Source of the DNA: Mnemiopsis leidyi
Taxonomy: Eukaryota > Ctenophora > Tentaculata > Lobata > Bolinopsidae
Length of the DNA: 33,801 bases
Assembly (NCBI GenBank): GCA_000226015.1
Contig: JH153228.1
Location: forward strand, 19,218 to 53,018
Direction: 5' to 3'
Part shown: piece by piece, positions 1 through 11,557 of the stretch
How the letters are laid out: every line of letters begins with the position of its first letter
Position numbering within the stretch: the first letter of the stretch is position 1
Translations under genes and position numbers: made by a program
Notes under the pieces: model-generated
Database searches by the model: none
What the model saw: only the letters and a program-made list of their open reading frames with translations
Told to the model about the DNA's origin: nothing

Positions 1-156
1 ACAATGTCACACTTGTACACAATGTCACACTAGTACACAATGTCACACTAGTACACAATGTCACACTAGTACACAATGTCACACTAGTACACAATGTCAC
101 ACTACTACACAATGTCACACTAGTACACAATGTCACACTAGTACACAATGTCACAC
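1..156. repeat. 18-bp tandem satellite
   Basis: About 8.7 head-to-tail copies of an 18-bp unit (acacaatgtcacactagt) with very few substitutions. The array runs off the left edge, so its true length is unknown. There are no spacers between units. Confidence 0.95.
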
Positions 157-2090
157 AGCACGTCTGACAAATGTGACAAACCAGTTCCTGCATCACATCA
201 TTTTGACTAACGACATCGAGAAGGGATATTACGAGCTGATGTAACCCAAATTTAGCTGATTATGTCATCATCGATTCATCACAAGTACTTACACATTTCG
301 TAATGATTATCTACAACTTTGCTAGTCTGTTGCTAAGAAAGCAAAGCTCATACATAATGCATCTATGATCTGTTTATACAAATAGGCACTTTTAACCTGA
401 TTTAGAACTGAGACAAAAATCATGCAGCTAAGCAGCCAGTTTTTTAAACATACGGACTTCGTTGAGTTAAGTTTAAAAATATTGTAGATAATTTCCTCTT
501 TTCACACTCAAGTTTCTAACATAACGCCAGTTCTAAGTTAAACAATGACGGTTACGTTCGTTAAATTGAAGTATCTATCGCGTCATTGCTAGGTTGCTAC
601 ACCTGCACAACAAAAAGACATTCTGTCTTTTCCCGGCCCAGCAAATAATTTGCTATTGGTTGGCACGACCAACTTGAACTATCTGAGAGACATTTCCAGG
701 TCAAACAAATCACATTAATTACCCAATTTATTAATTACCTTTGCCGCGATCACCGCCCAGCCAGTTGGCACAGCCGTTTTTTACCGCCGTCAACAGTCAA
801 TCTAGACCTGTAGCTCCACTGTGTACCATGTAGAGTCACTGGTGGCTGAGTGACTGGCTTTAACGTGGCTAAATTTAACGTGTTGCTGCTCTTCTACCTC
901 TCCCACAGCTGGTGCTAGTGTTAGAGTGTGTGTTTTAGTGTGCGTTAGAGTGTGTGTGTGTGAAAATCACGTACAATAGAAAATTACAATCCTTAGTGGT
1001 GGTCGTGTAAGGATGTGAACACTGAATATGTTATCATATAATGCAATCTGCGTGCTGCCCAGCTAATGCTAGGCTAGCCTATCTTAGAGTTGTGGTCAGG
1101 ATCCTGGGATAGAGGACTTGCTCGTGGACTCAAATTTACCCTAATTTCGAATATTAATGAAATTACAGAGCCAACAACGAATCTGCAGCAATGCGTACGT
1201 CTTATTGAGTCATGTCTCCTTTTCGGGTGTTAGAGTTAGAGGCCCTGTATGTACTATGTGATATCCGACTTAGAGTTAGGGGCCCTGTATGCACTCCTTC
1301 CATTTATCCACATAATATTAATATTAAATAAGAGAATCATAGCTCACAGAATTTGTCATGTTTCTAAAAATGGAGTTGAGTAATTCTGGAAACTTGCCAG
1401 TCTCCTGATCTTACATTTCAACATCAATCTTAGTTTACATTTCAACATCAATCTTAGACTTGCGGGCTGGATTAGAAGGCTCAGATATTATCTCATTACA
1501 TTTCGAATAACCGGCTCATTGCTTTGAAGCTGGAAATGAAGATGTAATCCTAGGAGATTTAAATTTCAAGAAAGAATAAGATAAACCGCAGTTTGAGCAC
1601 TTTGAGATTGAATTAGAATACCGAAGACTGGTGTAGTCTGGTGTTGATGTGATTAGAATGGGACAGAGTCTGCTGGTCACGTGACTTGCTGGAGCTGATA
1701 ATGAGTTTTAACACGTAAAATCGCCTGATTTTCTGTACATATTAGTGTTAGGGCTTTGGAAAATCCACAAATTTCTTATTCTTTGGTCTGGGACTTTTTC
1801 TCACCTCATTATGCAGGCGGCCAGCCATGTAAATCAGAAGTAAATTAAAACAGCGTGATTGTTGCTTACATTGCTTAATTCCGTGGAACGGAGATACGGC
1901 CCGGATTTAATGTAATCTTTTCATCGCAATCGCGAAAAGAAAAATTAATTCGGCATGATAGAAAAACTTTAAAAGGCAGAGGAAGTTACATGGAAAAAAT
2001 ATCTAAAAATCAAAATACTTGAAGATCAACTGAAGCGTTTATCTGTGAATGATGCGATGTTTTTACAAATTAATCCAGCATCCATTTCAG
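157..2090. other. Non-coding stretch left of the first PRPS exon
   Basis: No exon could be supported here. If the PRPS exon at 2091 belongs to a gene extending leftward, this is intron sequence. It holds a GT-rich run near 925-965, a diverged direct repeat around 'agaggccctgtatg' (1238 and 1280), and a perfect 2x duplication of about 23 bp ('ttacatttcaacatcaatct' and flank) at 1411-1456. The stretch before 2091 ends in a normal 3' splice site (ccatttcag). Confidence 0.6.
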
Positions 2091-2183
2091 GTAATCGACG
2101 TCAGCTCGATCATTGGGGAGGCGATAAGACGGACACACAACGGCGAGAGCATTAGCTATCTCCTTAAAAATATTCCTCTCTAA
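2091..2183 (+). CDS. PRPS: PRPS terminal coding exon, copy a (alternative last exon)
   Basis: Last coding exon of phosphoribosyl-pyrophosphate synthetase, which makes PRPP from ribose-5-phosphate and ATP for nucleotide synthesis in the cytosol. It opens in phase 0 after the acceptor 'tccatttcag' and encodes 30 residues plus TAA. The core [14 protein letters not shown] matches the end of animal PRPS proteins (human PRPS1 has [14 protein letters not shown]), and the chain ends in SYLLKNIPL where human has SYLFSHVPL. The upstream catalytic exons were not found and probably lie outside the window. A second version of the same exon sits 4 kb downstream. The family call is firm; the gene is only partly present. 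Confidence 0.85.
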   Translation, partial: VIDVSSIIGEAIRRTHNGESISYLLKNIPL

Positions 2184-5100
2184 TTTACATATATCACGTG
2201 TGTGTCTGTGTATTTGCTTTGATTTAAGCATCGGTATGTCCTTAAACTCTGTAAGATTTTCGATTTAAACTCTCAAAGAAAACGGAGAGCAAAATGACTT
2301 GAATTTTTTGAATAAGAGTAAGTAAATTATGGACAAGAATGTGTATTCTGCATTGCAGATTTAAAGTTTTATTCAACATCCCTACATAACATAGCTTAAT
2401 GAATTGAAGATTAAGAATGTACTGTTGGCACTGCTGGACTTAGAACCATGTTGGAACAATGAAAATTTCACAAAGCGTTATCAGACTACATCGGTTTAGA
2501 GCATGTATTGAACCTTGACTAATAGAAGTACACTTTTGAATTTGCAAGCGCTAAATCTCCCCGAAATCCCGACCAATCTGCTGATATCCATGCACCAAGC
2601 TCAGTATTCAATCATTTCCAAAGAATTCAGGTCTGATTTCAAAGCGTTCTCTCTACACTCCAGACACACTGCAAATTATACCAATTTTGGAGTCTTATTT
2701 CTCTTTTACCCGTTATCAAAATGTTGTCACATACACAAAAAAGTAAAATGCATTTCGTGAAGATTTAGCTCTTCGCTCTAATAACACCTGAATTTGATTA
2801 ATGTATCAGAAATGTATCATATATAGGGGCTGCTAATTTTTTCATCGTGAGATTTTGGACCGTTTCTTGTAATTCTGCACTTGAACAGACGTATTGAGCC
2901 GTTGAATACTTCAGAACTTAATCTTTAGAAGCGCAGTTCAGCTGTTTTAGGCTGGTTTAAAGTTCACAGCATGGGCTGTGTCTCAATTTGGTTCAAAGTG
3001 TAACGCCCCAGTTTGGACAAAGTTTTTATCAATTTCAACATTCAACCTTTTCCGTGTTTAGTCCTTTAAGTATGAGATCAATCTAATCATTTTGCTTTGT
3101 ACAAAAGTTATAGATTCAATATTTAGAAGTTTCTACCAGAATTCCTGAGATCAGTGGCGTTGCACTGGTCAGAACCCCTTTTAAGAAACCGTGGGTTTGT
3201 TTTTGTTTGCATGTCGTTAAGGTGGTAGAACTTCAGTTCTACTGATGAAAAGTCTTAAACAAATCAATCAAGTGTGTGCATATGTTAATTTATTACACTG
3301 ATAATTTATCTATGGTAAGCGTATGTTTATCAAACCAAAGGCAACTAGTGAGCCTTGATGTGCGGAAAGATTCTGGGATTAATGAAGTGGACAACGAAAT
3401 TTGGCTTCACGGTTAATACTTACAGTATTATTTTATTTTTTACTAAGTACAAACTTGTTTTGTGTGTTTTACATCAATATCTTCAGATAGCTAATTCTTT
3501 CGCCGTCTAGTGTGTTCAAAATAATCGCCCAAACTAAAATTCAAACAAATTTTGTTTAAATCTTAAAAGTGCTGAAATATTAATTATAGGCAAAAATCAA
3601 CTAATCTTTGTAACCAATGTAGAAGAATGAGGAAACTGTATAGCCGGTCAGTCGGGAAAGAATGTCACTTAAACTACAAGCAGTAACAACTGTCCTGTTC
3701 TTCTTGTTGTTAATCTTAATGTGTGTTCCCTCGCCTGACCAGCGTGGAATATAGATGTACAGTGCGTGGGATTGTGGCTCTTACTACATCGATGTAACAG
3801 CGATGTAAAAATGAATCAACCTGTCGTCTAGAAGTCTTGTGATACAATCTCGTAATCAACCACATTCCCCAATCTCTCAGATCCCGCCAATTTGGTGATT
3901 TGTTTGAAGTTGTCAAGGCAAGAGGAACAACACTTTTAATTTGTAATTTCTGATCCCTTGTAGAATGTAGTTGCAGCAATGACTTGCAGTCACACCAATG
4001 ACTTGTGATGATAATTTCTTTTTATCTGTTTAGGTCGCACATCCGTGATTTTGCCATCACGGTTCCGGTAATCGAATTAAGCCAATGAGCAAAATGGCAT
4101 GATAGCATCATGGTGGTGAAGGCCGAAGGGTTAGCTGAGTGGACTGTTTGCGAGACAGCGCGAATTAGAACGTCGAGAATAGTCAATGTTTGTCTCGAAT
4201 TAGCAGGGCTCACAAGGAATTTCTCTTTATCCTCTAATATACGTCTTTAACAGTTGCTGAAGTAAGGCGCATACAAGCACGAATGTAGAAAGGAAGCGAG
4301 AGTCGGGTTCTAAAGTCTTTGCAGTAAGGCGCGAAAGAAAGATTCGTAATCAAAGCAGAGTGAATTTTGCGCTTTACACACTCACGTACGTCGCGTCGTC
4401 GTTTATGATCAAATTTGCCGTAAAAAGCGGTCGTGCGCGAACAACGAAGGTATGAAGTGTGAAGAAATAAACGCAAATTGGAGCCACCTTTAGCCCTCGT
4501 CGTTCCTTTGACTCGTCGTTCCAGCTTCATTTAGCTTTGAGTATGTCGGTTATGCTGTCAGGCAAGGCTAAGAAATCTCGCGTTGTGACACACTTCAGGG
4601 CTATGTTACGAAAATTTGATAAAATCATATCACATATCATGTGAACAAACGTTATAGCCATTGTCAATGTCGCCACTTAACGGCAAATGGGCGCTGCGTG
4701 GCTCTCTATCGGTTTGCAAAGCAACAAAGACTGAGGTCCCCTGGCAATGTCGCCACTTCACACTTGCGCTATTGTTGCCATTGCCTATGAATCAGTATAA
4801 TTTGCTGATTGTCGCCATTATTATTAACGCTATTGTCGCAAATGAATCACCATTGGTTCGATTATCGCCATAGGAATTCCAAATGATCCATTTACTCTGA
4901 GTGGTGATTGTGAATACAGAGTTTTGTCATCTACTGGATCCATTGGATCCATTAAAGTGGATCCATCGATCCAATGGCGATCACAATTGACGCCAATGGC
5001 GATATTCATATAGGGATCACCATTGGATTTGGCGTAACTCACCAAATCGCCAATGTGCAATGGAACATCCATTTGTTCAACTGAATGGATCGGATGGCGC

Positions 5101-6165
5101 CCATTGTCCCAGTCACCAAATTATTTGATGACCCTTTTTCTCCAAATTCGGGAAGGATGAGAACTAATGAGAGCAAAGTGGAAACTGGGAAGACCCACGA
5201 GAATGCTGTTTTAGGGTTAGTCTATGCCTGAAAATGGTTGAACTCAAACATGATTGTACTTGTAGATGTTGACTAGTTAATACTATCACTATTCACTAAT
5301 ACTATGACTATTTGGGTTCTTTTTAAGTCCTGACCACGTTTGAGGTCACTGGGCTGTAATCGGCCGTTTTTATTTTTAATTTAATTTAGAACTTTCGAAC
5401 AATACTGATTACAGCAATAACTATACATACAATTTAAAAAGGAACTATACTAGGACAAAACTACTCTATTTAAGGGAAAATGAAATAAGTTCGCCTAATC
5501 AAATCTTTGGTTGTAGAATTTGTCAGTTACATATCTAAGTATAGAGTCATAAAATAGGTGGATGCTATCGCTGTATTCAGCTGCTCGTGGGTCAGTGACA
5601 CATCTGGCCTAGGCATCTTAACGTACAACTACATAAACATTAGTTTATGAGCTCAGATGCCTAGCGACTTTATAATTCACCCCCACTGTAATATGTACTT
5701 ATGTATCAATAAGTAACAGAAATGAAAAAAGGTCCACATTCCACTAAGTGGAAAAACCCATGAGGAAAATATTCATTCAAAAAACATAGCTGGGTGTGTT
5801 AAATGTTAATCAAGTGCAAGGCTTAGACTCTAGAAGTCTAAAACACCTTTCTCATGAACCGTTCCATTTCGTTCTTATCTTTACCACCACGGTCAACTTA
5901 AGGCTAAGAGAAACTGCACAATACACCTGTAGATTAGGTGGCTAAAATGATTTTTTCAAACAAATTACAAAAATACCACTGGCCTACGACCCTTTAATCC
6001 ACCATATTTGTCATTCATAGCATCACGTTGCAATTGCAATCTAGTGGGGGCCAGACGATTGTTCTCTTTTCTCATGATAGATATGATCAACTTTCATTTC
6101 AGTTTGACAAAGTATCATTAAATTTACTGTATGCCTTAGCCCTTAACCTAATCAATTGATTACAG
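2184..6165. other. Non-coding stretch between the two PRPS last exons
   Basis: No further PRPS exon or other gene could be supported in these 4 kb. The long open frames (for example on the minus strand at 4234-4530) have no recognisable similarity and no splice context. The stretch contains a CpG-richer patch at about 4040-4560 and, at 4650-5110, a cryptic repeat zone with many copies of ATGGCGA/TCGCCAT and CCATTGG-like words. It is probably intron or 3'UTR of PRPS. Confidence 0.5.
4650..5110. repeat. Cryptic ATGGCGA / CCATTGG word-repeat zone
   Basis: The words tcgcca/tggcga and ccattgg recur many times on both strands. The 13-mer 'caatgtcgccact' occurs at about 4665 and 4746, and a GGATCCATT-type tandem lies at about 4938-4960. 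No regular period, no coding frame and no terminal repeats are visible, so this looks like a decayed simple repeat. Confidence 0.4.
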
Positions 6166-6258
6166 GCTATAGATGTGAGCTCAATCATTGGAGAGGCGAT
6201 TAGAAGAACACATAATGGAGAGTCTGTGTCTTACTTGTTTGGGAACGTCCCGTTGTAA
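6166..6258 (+). CDS. PRPS: PRPS terminal coding exon, copy b (alternative last exon)
   Basis: A second last exon for phosphoribosyl-pyrophosphate synthetase. It has the same length (93 nt) and phase 0 as the exon at 2091, after acceptor 'caattgattacag'. It encodes [20 protein letters not shown], then [10 protein letters not shown] and TAA. The protein differs from copy a mainly in its last eight residues, while many synonymous positions differ in the DNA, so the duplication is old and both copies look protein-constrained. With no other PRPS exon between them, alternative terminal exons of one gene are more likely than two genes. A decayed 3' end of a second PRPS copy is the alternative. Confidence 0.83.
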   Translation, partial: AIDVSSIIGEAIRRTHNGESVSYLFGNVPL

Positions 6259-6633
6259 AGAGGACTTCGGGATTTGGGCCGATTTTTATCATTTTCCGTG
6301 TATAAGCCATTTTATGAGATTAAAACATATTTTCTAGTTTTTTGTGACATTTAAGTTGAAATGTGACGTTTCGAGACCTTTTTAACAAACAAAAACTGCT
6401 CATGAAGGATTACATGAAGCGGACGGTCAATATCATGGAAATTTTGAGCATTTTAATCCTGCCTTTTTCTGTACGGTGGTGATTTGCCATGTGATCAACA
6501 CCAAACAGAAAAAGATCTTGAAGCTTATTTGTATCAGGTTTTTACGAAGTGTTTCAGTTGGCAGCCACCAGTCGAATATGCTCATTCTAAATTCAGTTTA
6601 CGTCTGCATGCTTTAAGATAATCATTAACATAA

Positions 6634-6639
6634 AATAAA
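6634..6639 (+). terminator. AATAAA, candidate PRPS poly(A) signal
   Basis: An AATAAA hexamer lies on the plus strand about 375 nt after the stop codon of PRPS exon b. It is plausible as the end of that 3'UTR, but other AATAAA words occur by chance in this AT-rich DNA. Confidence 0.35.
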
Positions 6640-7308
6640 AACAGAAAATTTGATTGCATATAGCATTTTTTTCTGCAAAATTTCCAAGTTGAACGATTTA
6701 CAAAAATTTCTCTGTGCTTCCTCTATATTGCAACTACGCTGTAAATCTTAGAGCCGAACATCTAGTCTCATTTTTGGAGGGTATTTTATAACTTATGATC
6801 TCCGAAACGCTTAAAAGTTTTTCATGATTGGATGAAAGAAGCTGAAAAAGGTTTCACTCCATTTATACTGTTAATAATTATGTAAGCAAACAAATAAGGC
6901 AGTTGTATGTTAAACAAGGAATTGAAGCTAACAGGTTCCGTGCAGTCCAATCTTTACTGCAACCTTTACATTATAATTGATCATGCTTAGGCAATCGATT
7001 TCCTTTCATATATTACTATAAGTATATCATATCGGGATCAAGGAGTTAGCTTGTCAAGTTTTATAACATTTCATAATTGAAACCGATCTTTTTACATAAT
7101 TTATGATCAGCAGTACCCTCCCTTATTTGGTTTTACATCAAAATCTTTACGAGTATAACTTCTATATAATATTCCATTTCCATTTAGATACAAAAATTCA
7201 ATCTTTTAAATCATTTGATTTTGACAAGTGCAACCTAAAACATGCTTCAACAAAATCTCAATCACTCATTATAATATCGAAGTAGTTTCGTCAGTATTTC
7301 AATAAAAC

Positions 7309-10300
7309 TCAGTCCAAGTAAACGCAGTAGAGCTGGAGGTATATGTTTGCATAAGCCAGTTTCACACTGGCCTCCTCCCACGTGTCCCTATCTTTATCGA
7401 AGAGCGGCCTGCTCGCTTGATATGCGCTTGTCCCCTCCCGATTTATCACCGTGGACAGACAAAGGAACCGGTATCTGGGGGAAGAATTAAGAAAGTATGA
7501 AATTTATCGCGTTTACCAATTACCACTCATAAGTCATTCATGCTTCCCCTTAGGCTTAAGACTAAGTAAGTAAACTTGAACTAACTTACTAGTTACAGAA
7601 GCTTTCCGAAATTATTATACTTTAATGGCTTTCTGATGAAAGATTTACCCAATCATCAAATGATAAGGACTTAAGATCTGGTAATCATTTGTCAAAGTTC
7701 ACTAGAAGATTATGTTAGATAAAATTGACTGATAGACGGTTAACTTATCGACAATTGATCATTTTGCGCGCGACAGACCGAATCGGAGTTTTAGCGCGCA
7801 TGTTTATGTCATGGTCGAGGACAGCGTGTCGTCCTTTCTACACAAGGAAAATTAGGCGTACACTACTTCCGCGCGTTACATAAAGTAAAACTCTTACCTT
7901 GAAAGTTCCAGATTGTGACATTCAGCTATAACTTTGTCAGCGAGATCTTGTCCTAACTGAAATTGTTGCTTATACAACCAAATCTATAATAAATGAAATT
8001 CAAAATAAAATTAACTGTAGAGTAATTTTGAATAACTGGACTCTGTTTTCCAACATGATTAATGCGATTAGATACAGCTTGTCTGAAAATCTGAATTCTT
8101 GGTTGGACTGCAGCTGCCTGTCCTGCAGGCATTTGGTTGTGACTTTTAGAGGGTTATGTTAGGATTGAGCTTACTTTATACTGTCTGCATTTCAGCATGG
8201 CTAAATTATTGTTCCTTTAGTAGCTGACTTTCAAATCTCACAAGGCGGTTTGAAGTCACGTTTATCTGGGCCTTAGGTTTAAAAGTTTAAACTAACATTT
8301 CATAGGAAGTTCATAATATTGCCTTCTTTAAGACTCAGGGGACTGGGTTAAATTATCTGAAGCCGTTGCGCATACGCTTAGTTTGGTCTCAGGTGGACGC
8401 GACTCGCGAGATTTCAATCTCTCCTATTGAAAAGAAGCCCTCTGCAAGAAACCATCGAGTAGCAGATGCAGTAAATGAAATTTCTCCCGCAATGACCGCA
8501 ACAGCTACAGTGAAAATATTGGCCGAGAAAATGGAACAATTTAATTGAAGATTGTGTGATCAGTGATGATACCGCATGCTGACTGTATGTACAGGTTTTC
8601 GGTTAGGAAAATATTAAGACCGGCTGTGAAACTTTAGCTATTAGAAAAACAGGCTTTACAATTGGCTCGCAGTGATACAGGCTTTACTTCAGATCGAAGC
8701 TAGAATACTGCTGTCCAGTATGGAATCCCTCTAAACTAGGTAATGTCCGAAAACTGGAAGATGTACAGCGGTCATTCACAAAGAAAATAACCGGATGCAA
8801 AGAGCTTTCTTACTACGAGCGCCTGAAGAAGTTAAGACTTTTGTCCTTGCAAAGACGCCGGGGGCGCTATCGTATAATTCACGTCTGGAAAATTAGGAAT
8901 GGACTGGCTCCAAATGATACCGAGATTCAATTTGCCGACCACCAAAGACTTGGGGTTAGAGCAATCATCCCCCGCGATTAACAGAAATGCACAAATGTCG
9001 ATCAAAGCAGACTATGATAGATTCTTTCGTGTACGTGCGGCCCAGCTCTTCAATATGCTTCCTGCTGATTTAAGAGGTGTTTCCACTCTTGACACCTTCA
9101 AATGTGGACTTGGCAGATTCTTGGAGCATTACCCGGACACACCACCTGTTACCGGACACTCTGGGGTAAACGATAACTCCCTTCTGAGCTGGAACCAAAG
9201 GAGGACGCACTCGATGCAGTTGTCATAGCCCGCCCTGCTAAACTCTCCAAAACGTACCAAAAAACGTACGTACCCGTCTGAAGCATCTTGCAGCTCTTTC
9301 TTTTCTTATAACATCTTGTCAATTTAATTCATAATTGTGGTCGATACTGAACGCAGTGAGATGGACTATTTATGTACATTTATATATGATATAGAAATAA
9401 TTCAAGTGCAAGTCCAATAGCTGGTTCTATCATGATGTGTTTTAAACGCTGTTGAATTAGTTTTTTGTGTCACATCATCTATTCTATTACCGTGTTATCT
9501 CAAAATAAGACTGAAATTGGCGCTCGGAAATGAATATAGGCTCTTATCATTTGCTTATCATATGCCTATAATTTGATCCTGACAGATCCTATAGGTCATC
9601 TTATCAGTTTCTAACTTACCCTAACAGTTACTCTAAAGTCCTTACTACTGGCTTTATCCGAGGGTATATCTTCCAAAACTCGCTCAAAAAGATTGGAGAG
9701 TTCTTTTCGAGTTGGCTTTCTGCTGGGCTCCAATCGATACGAGTTTTCAAACTGGGGAACAGTCTTTTTCCGCCTCGATCTCTGCAATGATAAATACTTT
9801 TAAAAAGTCGATGTGAATATCGACTTTCACTTGAGAATCCTACCAATTGGATCCATCTGAATCTTTTAGCCATCAACCTAAATTCCTATCCATGCAAAAA
9901 GGATGACTCAATCGCTTTAAGACTTACGTCAAAGACTTACACGCGATTCTATAGAATCTTTCGACTCCGTTTGTCGTATCAATTCTGAAAATGATAAGTT
10001 TGCAATTGGCCAACAATTAGAGAAGCATATAAGTACCGTAAGTGAAAGTAAAAAATTAAAGGGGATCGTGAAGGGATTCACAAATAATGTCAAAATTAAC
10101 CTTTAGGTACGTCCGATACGTCAGAAAGTCTGTCGATTTTTCCGCTTGGCCCAACAAGTCCAACAGCTGGATCAATAACTCCTTTAAGAGAAAACGAACC
10201 TGAGAAGCGAAAATATGTATGATTTTAATCTCCCATACCTTACAAGACACATTCATGAAGTACGAATTGTGAGGGTCTTCTGAAAATTTCGCCAAATTTT

Positions 10301-10917
10301 TCCGCCAAAATTTCGGTCGTCGCAACTTAGTCTGCTATAAATGTCTTGCAAGAAAAAATGAACATCATGTGCGTGTAGTCATACTGATACTGATGATATA
10401 GACATACATACTGGTGATATAGACATTCATAAAAATCGACTATATGTCGGGATGCGTATGAAAATTGTCAGCTTAGCTTTGTTAAGAACCGATTCTGTAA
10501 TAGGCTTTAAACTGGGCCTTAATTTAAGTATGCGACAAGATTAACCTCTAGAATAAGTTTCTGATGTTCCATGTTTCATCTTTCCGTGTGATTCAAACAT
10601 ACTGCTTCGTCTGAGACCCTGTAAATCTTTTAAATGCAACATCAGAAAACCACTTTTCCTTCCAGTTAGTGAGACGAAAGCTACATTAGGTGTACTTTCA
10701 GCTATTTTATTTAATTCTTAAATGTTAGAATAATCTCCAAGTCCAATATAAAATGACGTTGAGGAATATCTACCTGCTTGCTGAGGACGTTTAACGCGAC
10801 ACCAGACATCTGCAAAGAAGGCATCGCCATTTCTCCTGACATCGACTTTCTGGCAACAACCGACTCCCGCGATGGAATTTCGTTTGTTCCCTCACCGGGA
10901 TCATCCTTTTCGGTCAT
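7309..10917 (-). CDS. Tctex1-domain (dynein light-chain-like) protein, multi-exon
   Basis: A minus-strand spliced gene. Well-supported coding pieces are 10774-10917 (ATG; ends SKQ, donor CAG|GTAGAT), 9941-9984, 9620-9781, 7898-7956 and 7309-7474 (stop). The last three join in phase and give a Tctex1 domain: QFENSYRLEPSRKPTR and following, then LGQDLADKVIAECHNLELSR, then YRFLCLSTVI and the family's typical end AYANIYLQLYCVYLD. Tctex1-domain proteins are dynein light or intermediate-chain partners in the cytoplasm, cilia and flagella; some are sperm-axonemal. Two middle pieces, 10239-10331 and 10101-10199, have good splice signals, but their phases do not all agree with 9941-9984, so the region between residue 48 and the domain is unresolved. 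A LINE fragment sits antisense in the intron at 7957-9619. Confidence 0.72.
8640..9237 (+). mobile_element. LINE reverse transcriptase C-terminal relic
   Basis: The translation from 8700 carries the hallmark LEYCCPVWNPSKL and a run ending RIIHVWKIRNGLAPND. It meets a stop at about 8984, and the match then continues one frame over from about 8968 as FFRVRAAQLFNMLPADLRG up to TAG at 9226-9228. This is the 3' end of a jockey/CR1-like non-LTR retrotransposon reverse transcriptase. One frameshift and a degraded 5' side show that it is dead. It lies in a Tctex1-gene intron in the opposite orientation. Confidence 0.85.
10200..10238 (-). other. Candidate 39-nt in-phase intron in the Tctex1 gene
   Basis: The minus strand reads AAG|GTATGG ... 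cgcttctcag|GTT, only 39 nt apart. The frame is open straight through, so the segment could be a very short intron or 13 retained codons (VWEIKIIHIFASQ). Which reading is right decides the frame of the next segment (10101-10199), which is open in two frames. Confidence 0.35.
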
Positions 10918-10932
10918 ATCAGCCCCTTATCT

Positions 10933-10946
10933 CTGAACAATTATAG
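10933..10946 (-). promoter_or_regulatory. 3' splice-site-like sequence before the Tctex1 gene start
   Basis: The minus strand reads ctataattgttcag and then 15 nt to the ATG at 10917. It could be the acceptor of a 5'UTR intron or a trans-splice site. Confidence 0.4.
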
Positions 10947-11557
10947 CATATCATTAATCAAAACCAACACAAGAGCGAAGAAACTGTACAATAATTTGTT
11001 ATCGTTTCTCTTGGATAGACTTAATGCACTTGCTATGACAGTGTAATTTGGTTTTAATTTCCTCCGGTGAATCAGGTTCAGCTTCAAAATACAGTTTAAA
11101 AAAACTTCGAGATTCAACGGAAAAGTTTCAAACTAAATACAAACACATACATTAACAATAACAAAAACCATGGAAAAATTCTTTCACAACAGCAACAATC
11201 GTGTCAATATCAAAAACACCAAATCATTACTTCAACATGTCTGTTTTTACAACAAATATAGGCATAGCAACCATAAAAATCGTTTGCACATGCAGAGTTT
11301 ACGCCTGGCCCAAGAAACTTACTTTAACTTGACAAACATGTCTATAAAAAGTCTAGTATGTAACATAAATCTAATAATAATGATTCTTACATCTTACTCA
11401 ACAATATGAAAACCGACCACTAACGGAAACATCACATTCGTAAGTTCGTTATTCGTTAAATGTAGTTTTAAATCTAGCCAAGCCGGCCCCCACATAAAGG
11501 GCGATTCAAAGTTGTGGGCTGTATTAAGCAGGATTGTGCGATATTACTCTCGTTCAC

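Noticed and set aside
1-156. CRISPR-like array
   Set aside because: Units are directly adjacent with no spacers, in a eukaryotic context; it is a simple satellite.
714-860. Minus-strand frame of about 45 codons ending LCQLAGR
   Set aside because: Reads like protein for a short stretch but lacks a start, splice sites in phase or any known similarity.
3716-3979. 87-codon minus-strand frame
   Set aside because: No family similarity, no start context, and no flanking exons in phase.
4234-4530. 98-codon minus-strand frame in a CpG-richer patch
   Set aside because: No recognisable domain and no splice context; basic composition from GC-rich non-coding sequence is more likely.
7764-7800. gcgcgc...gcgcgc inverted words
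   Set aside because: Arms are only 6 bp and self-complementary; too short to call an element.
8366-8548. 60-codon plus-strand frame near the LINE relic
   Set aside because: Starts without ATG, and I could not match it to LINE proteins or any other family.
9941-10199. LINE or viral origin of the middle Tctex1 exons
   Set aside because: Splice signals and in-phase joining of 9941-9984 to the Tctex1 domain argue for a host gene.
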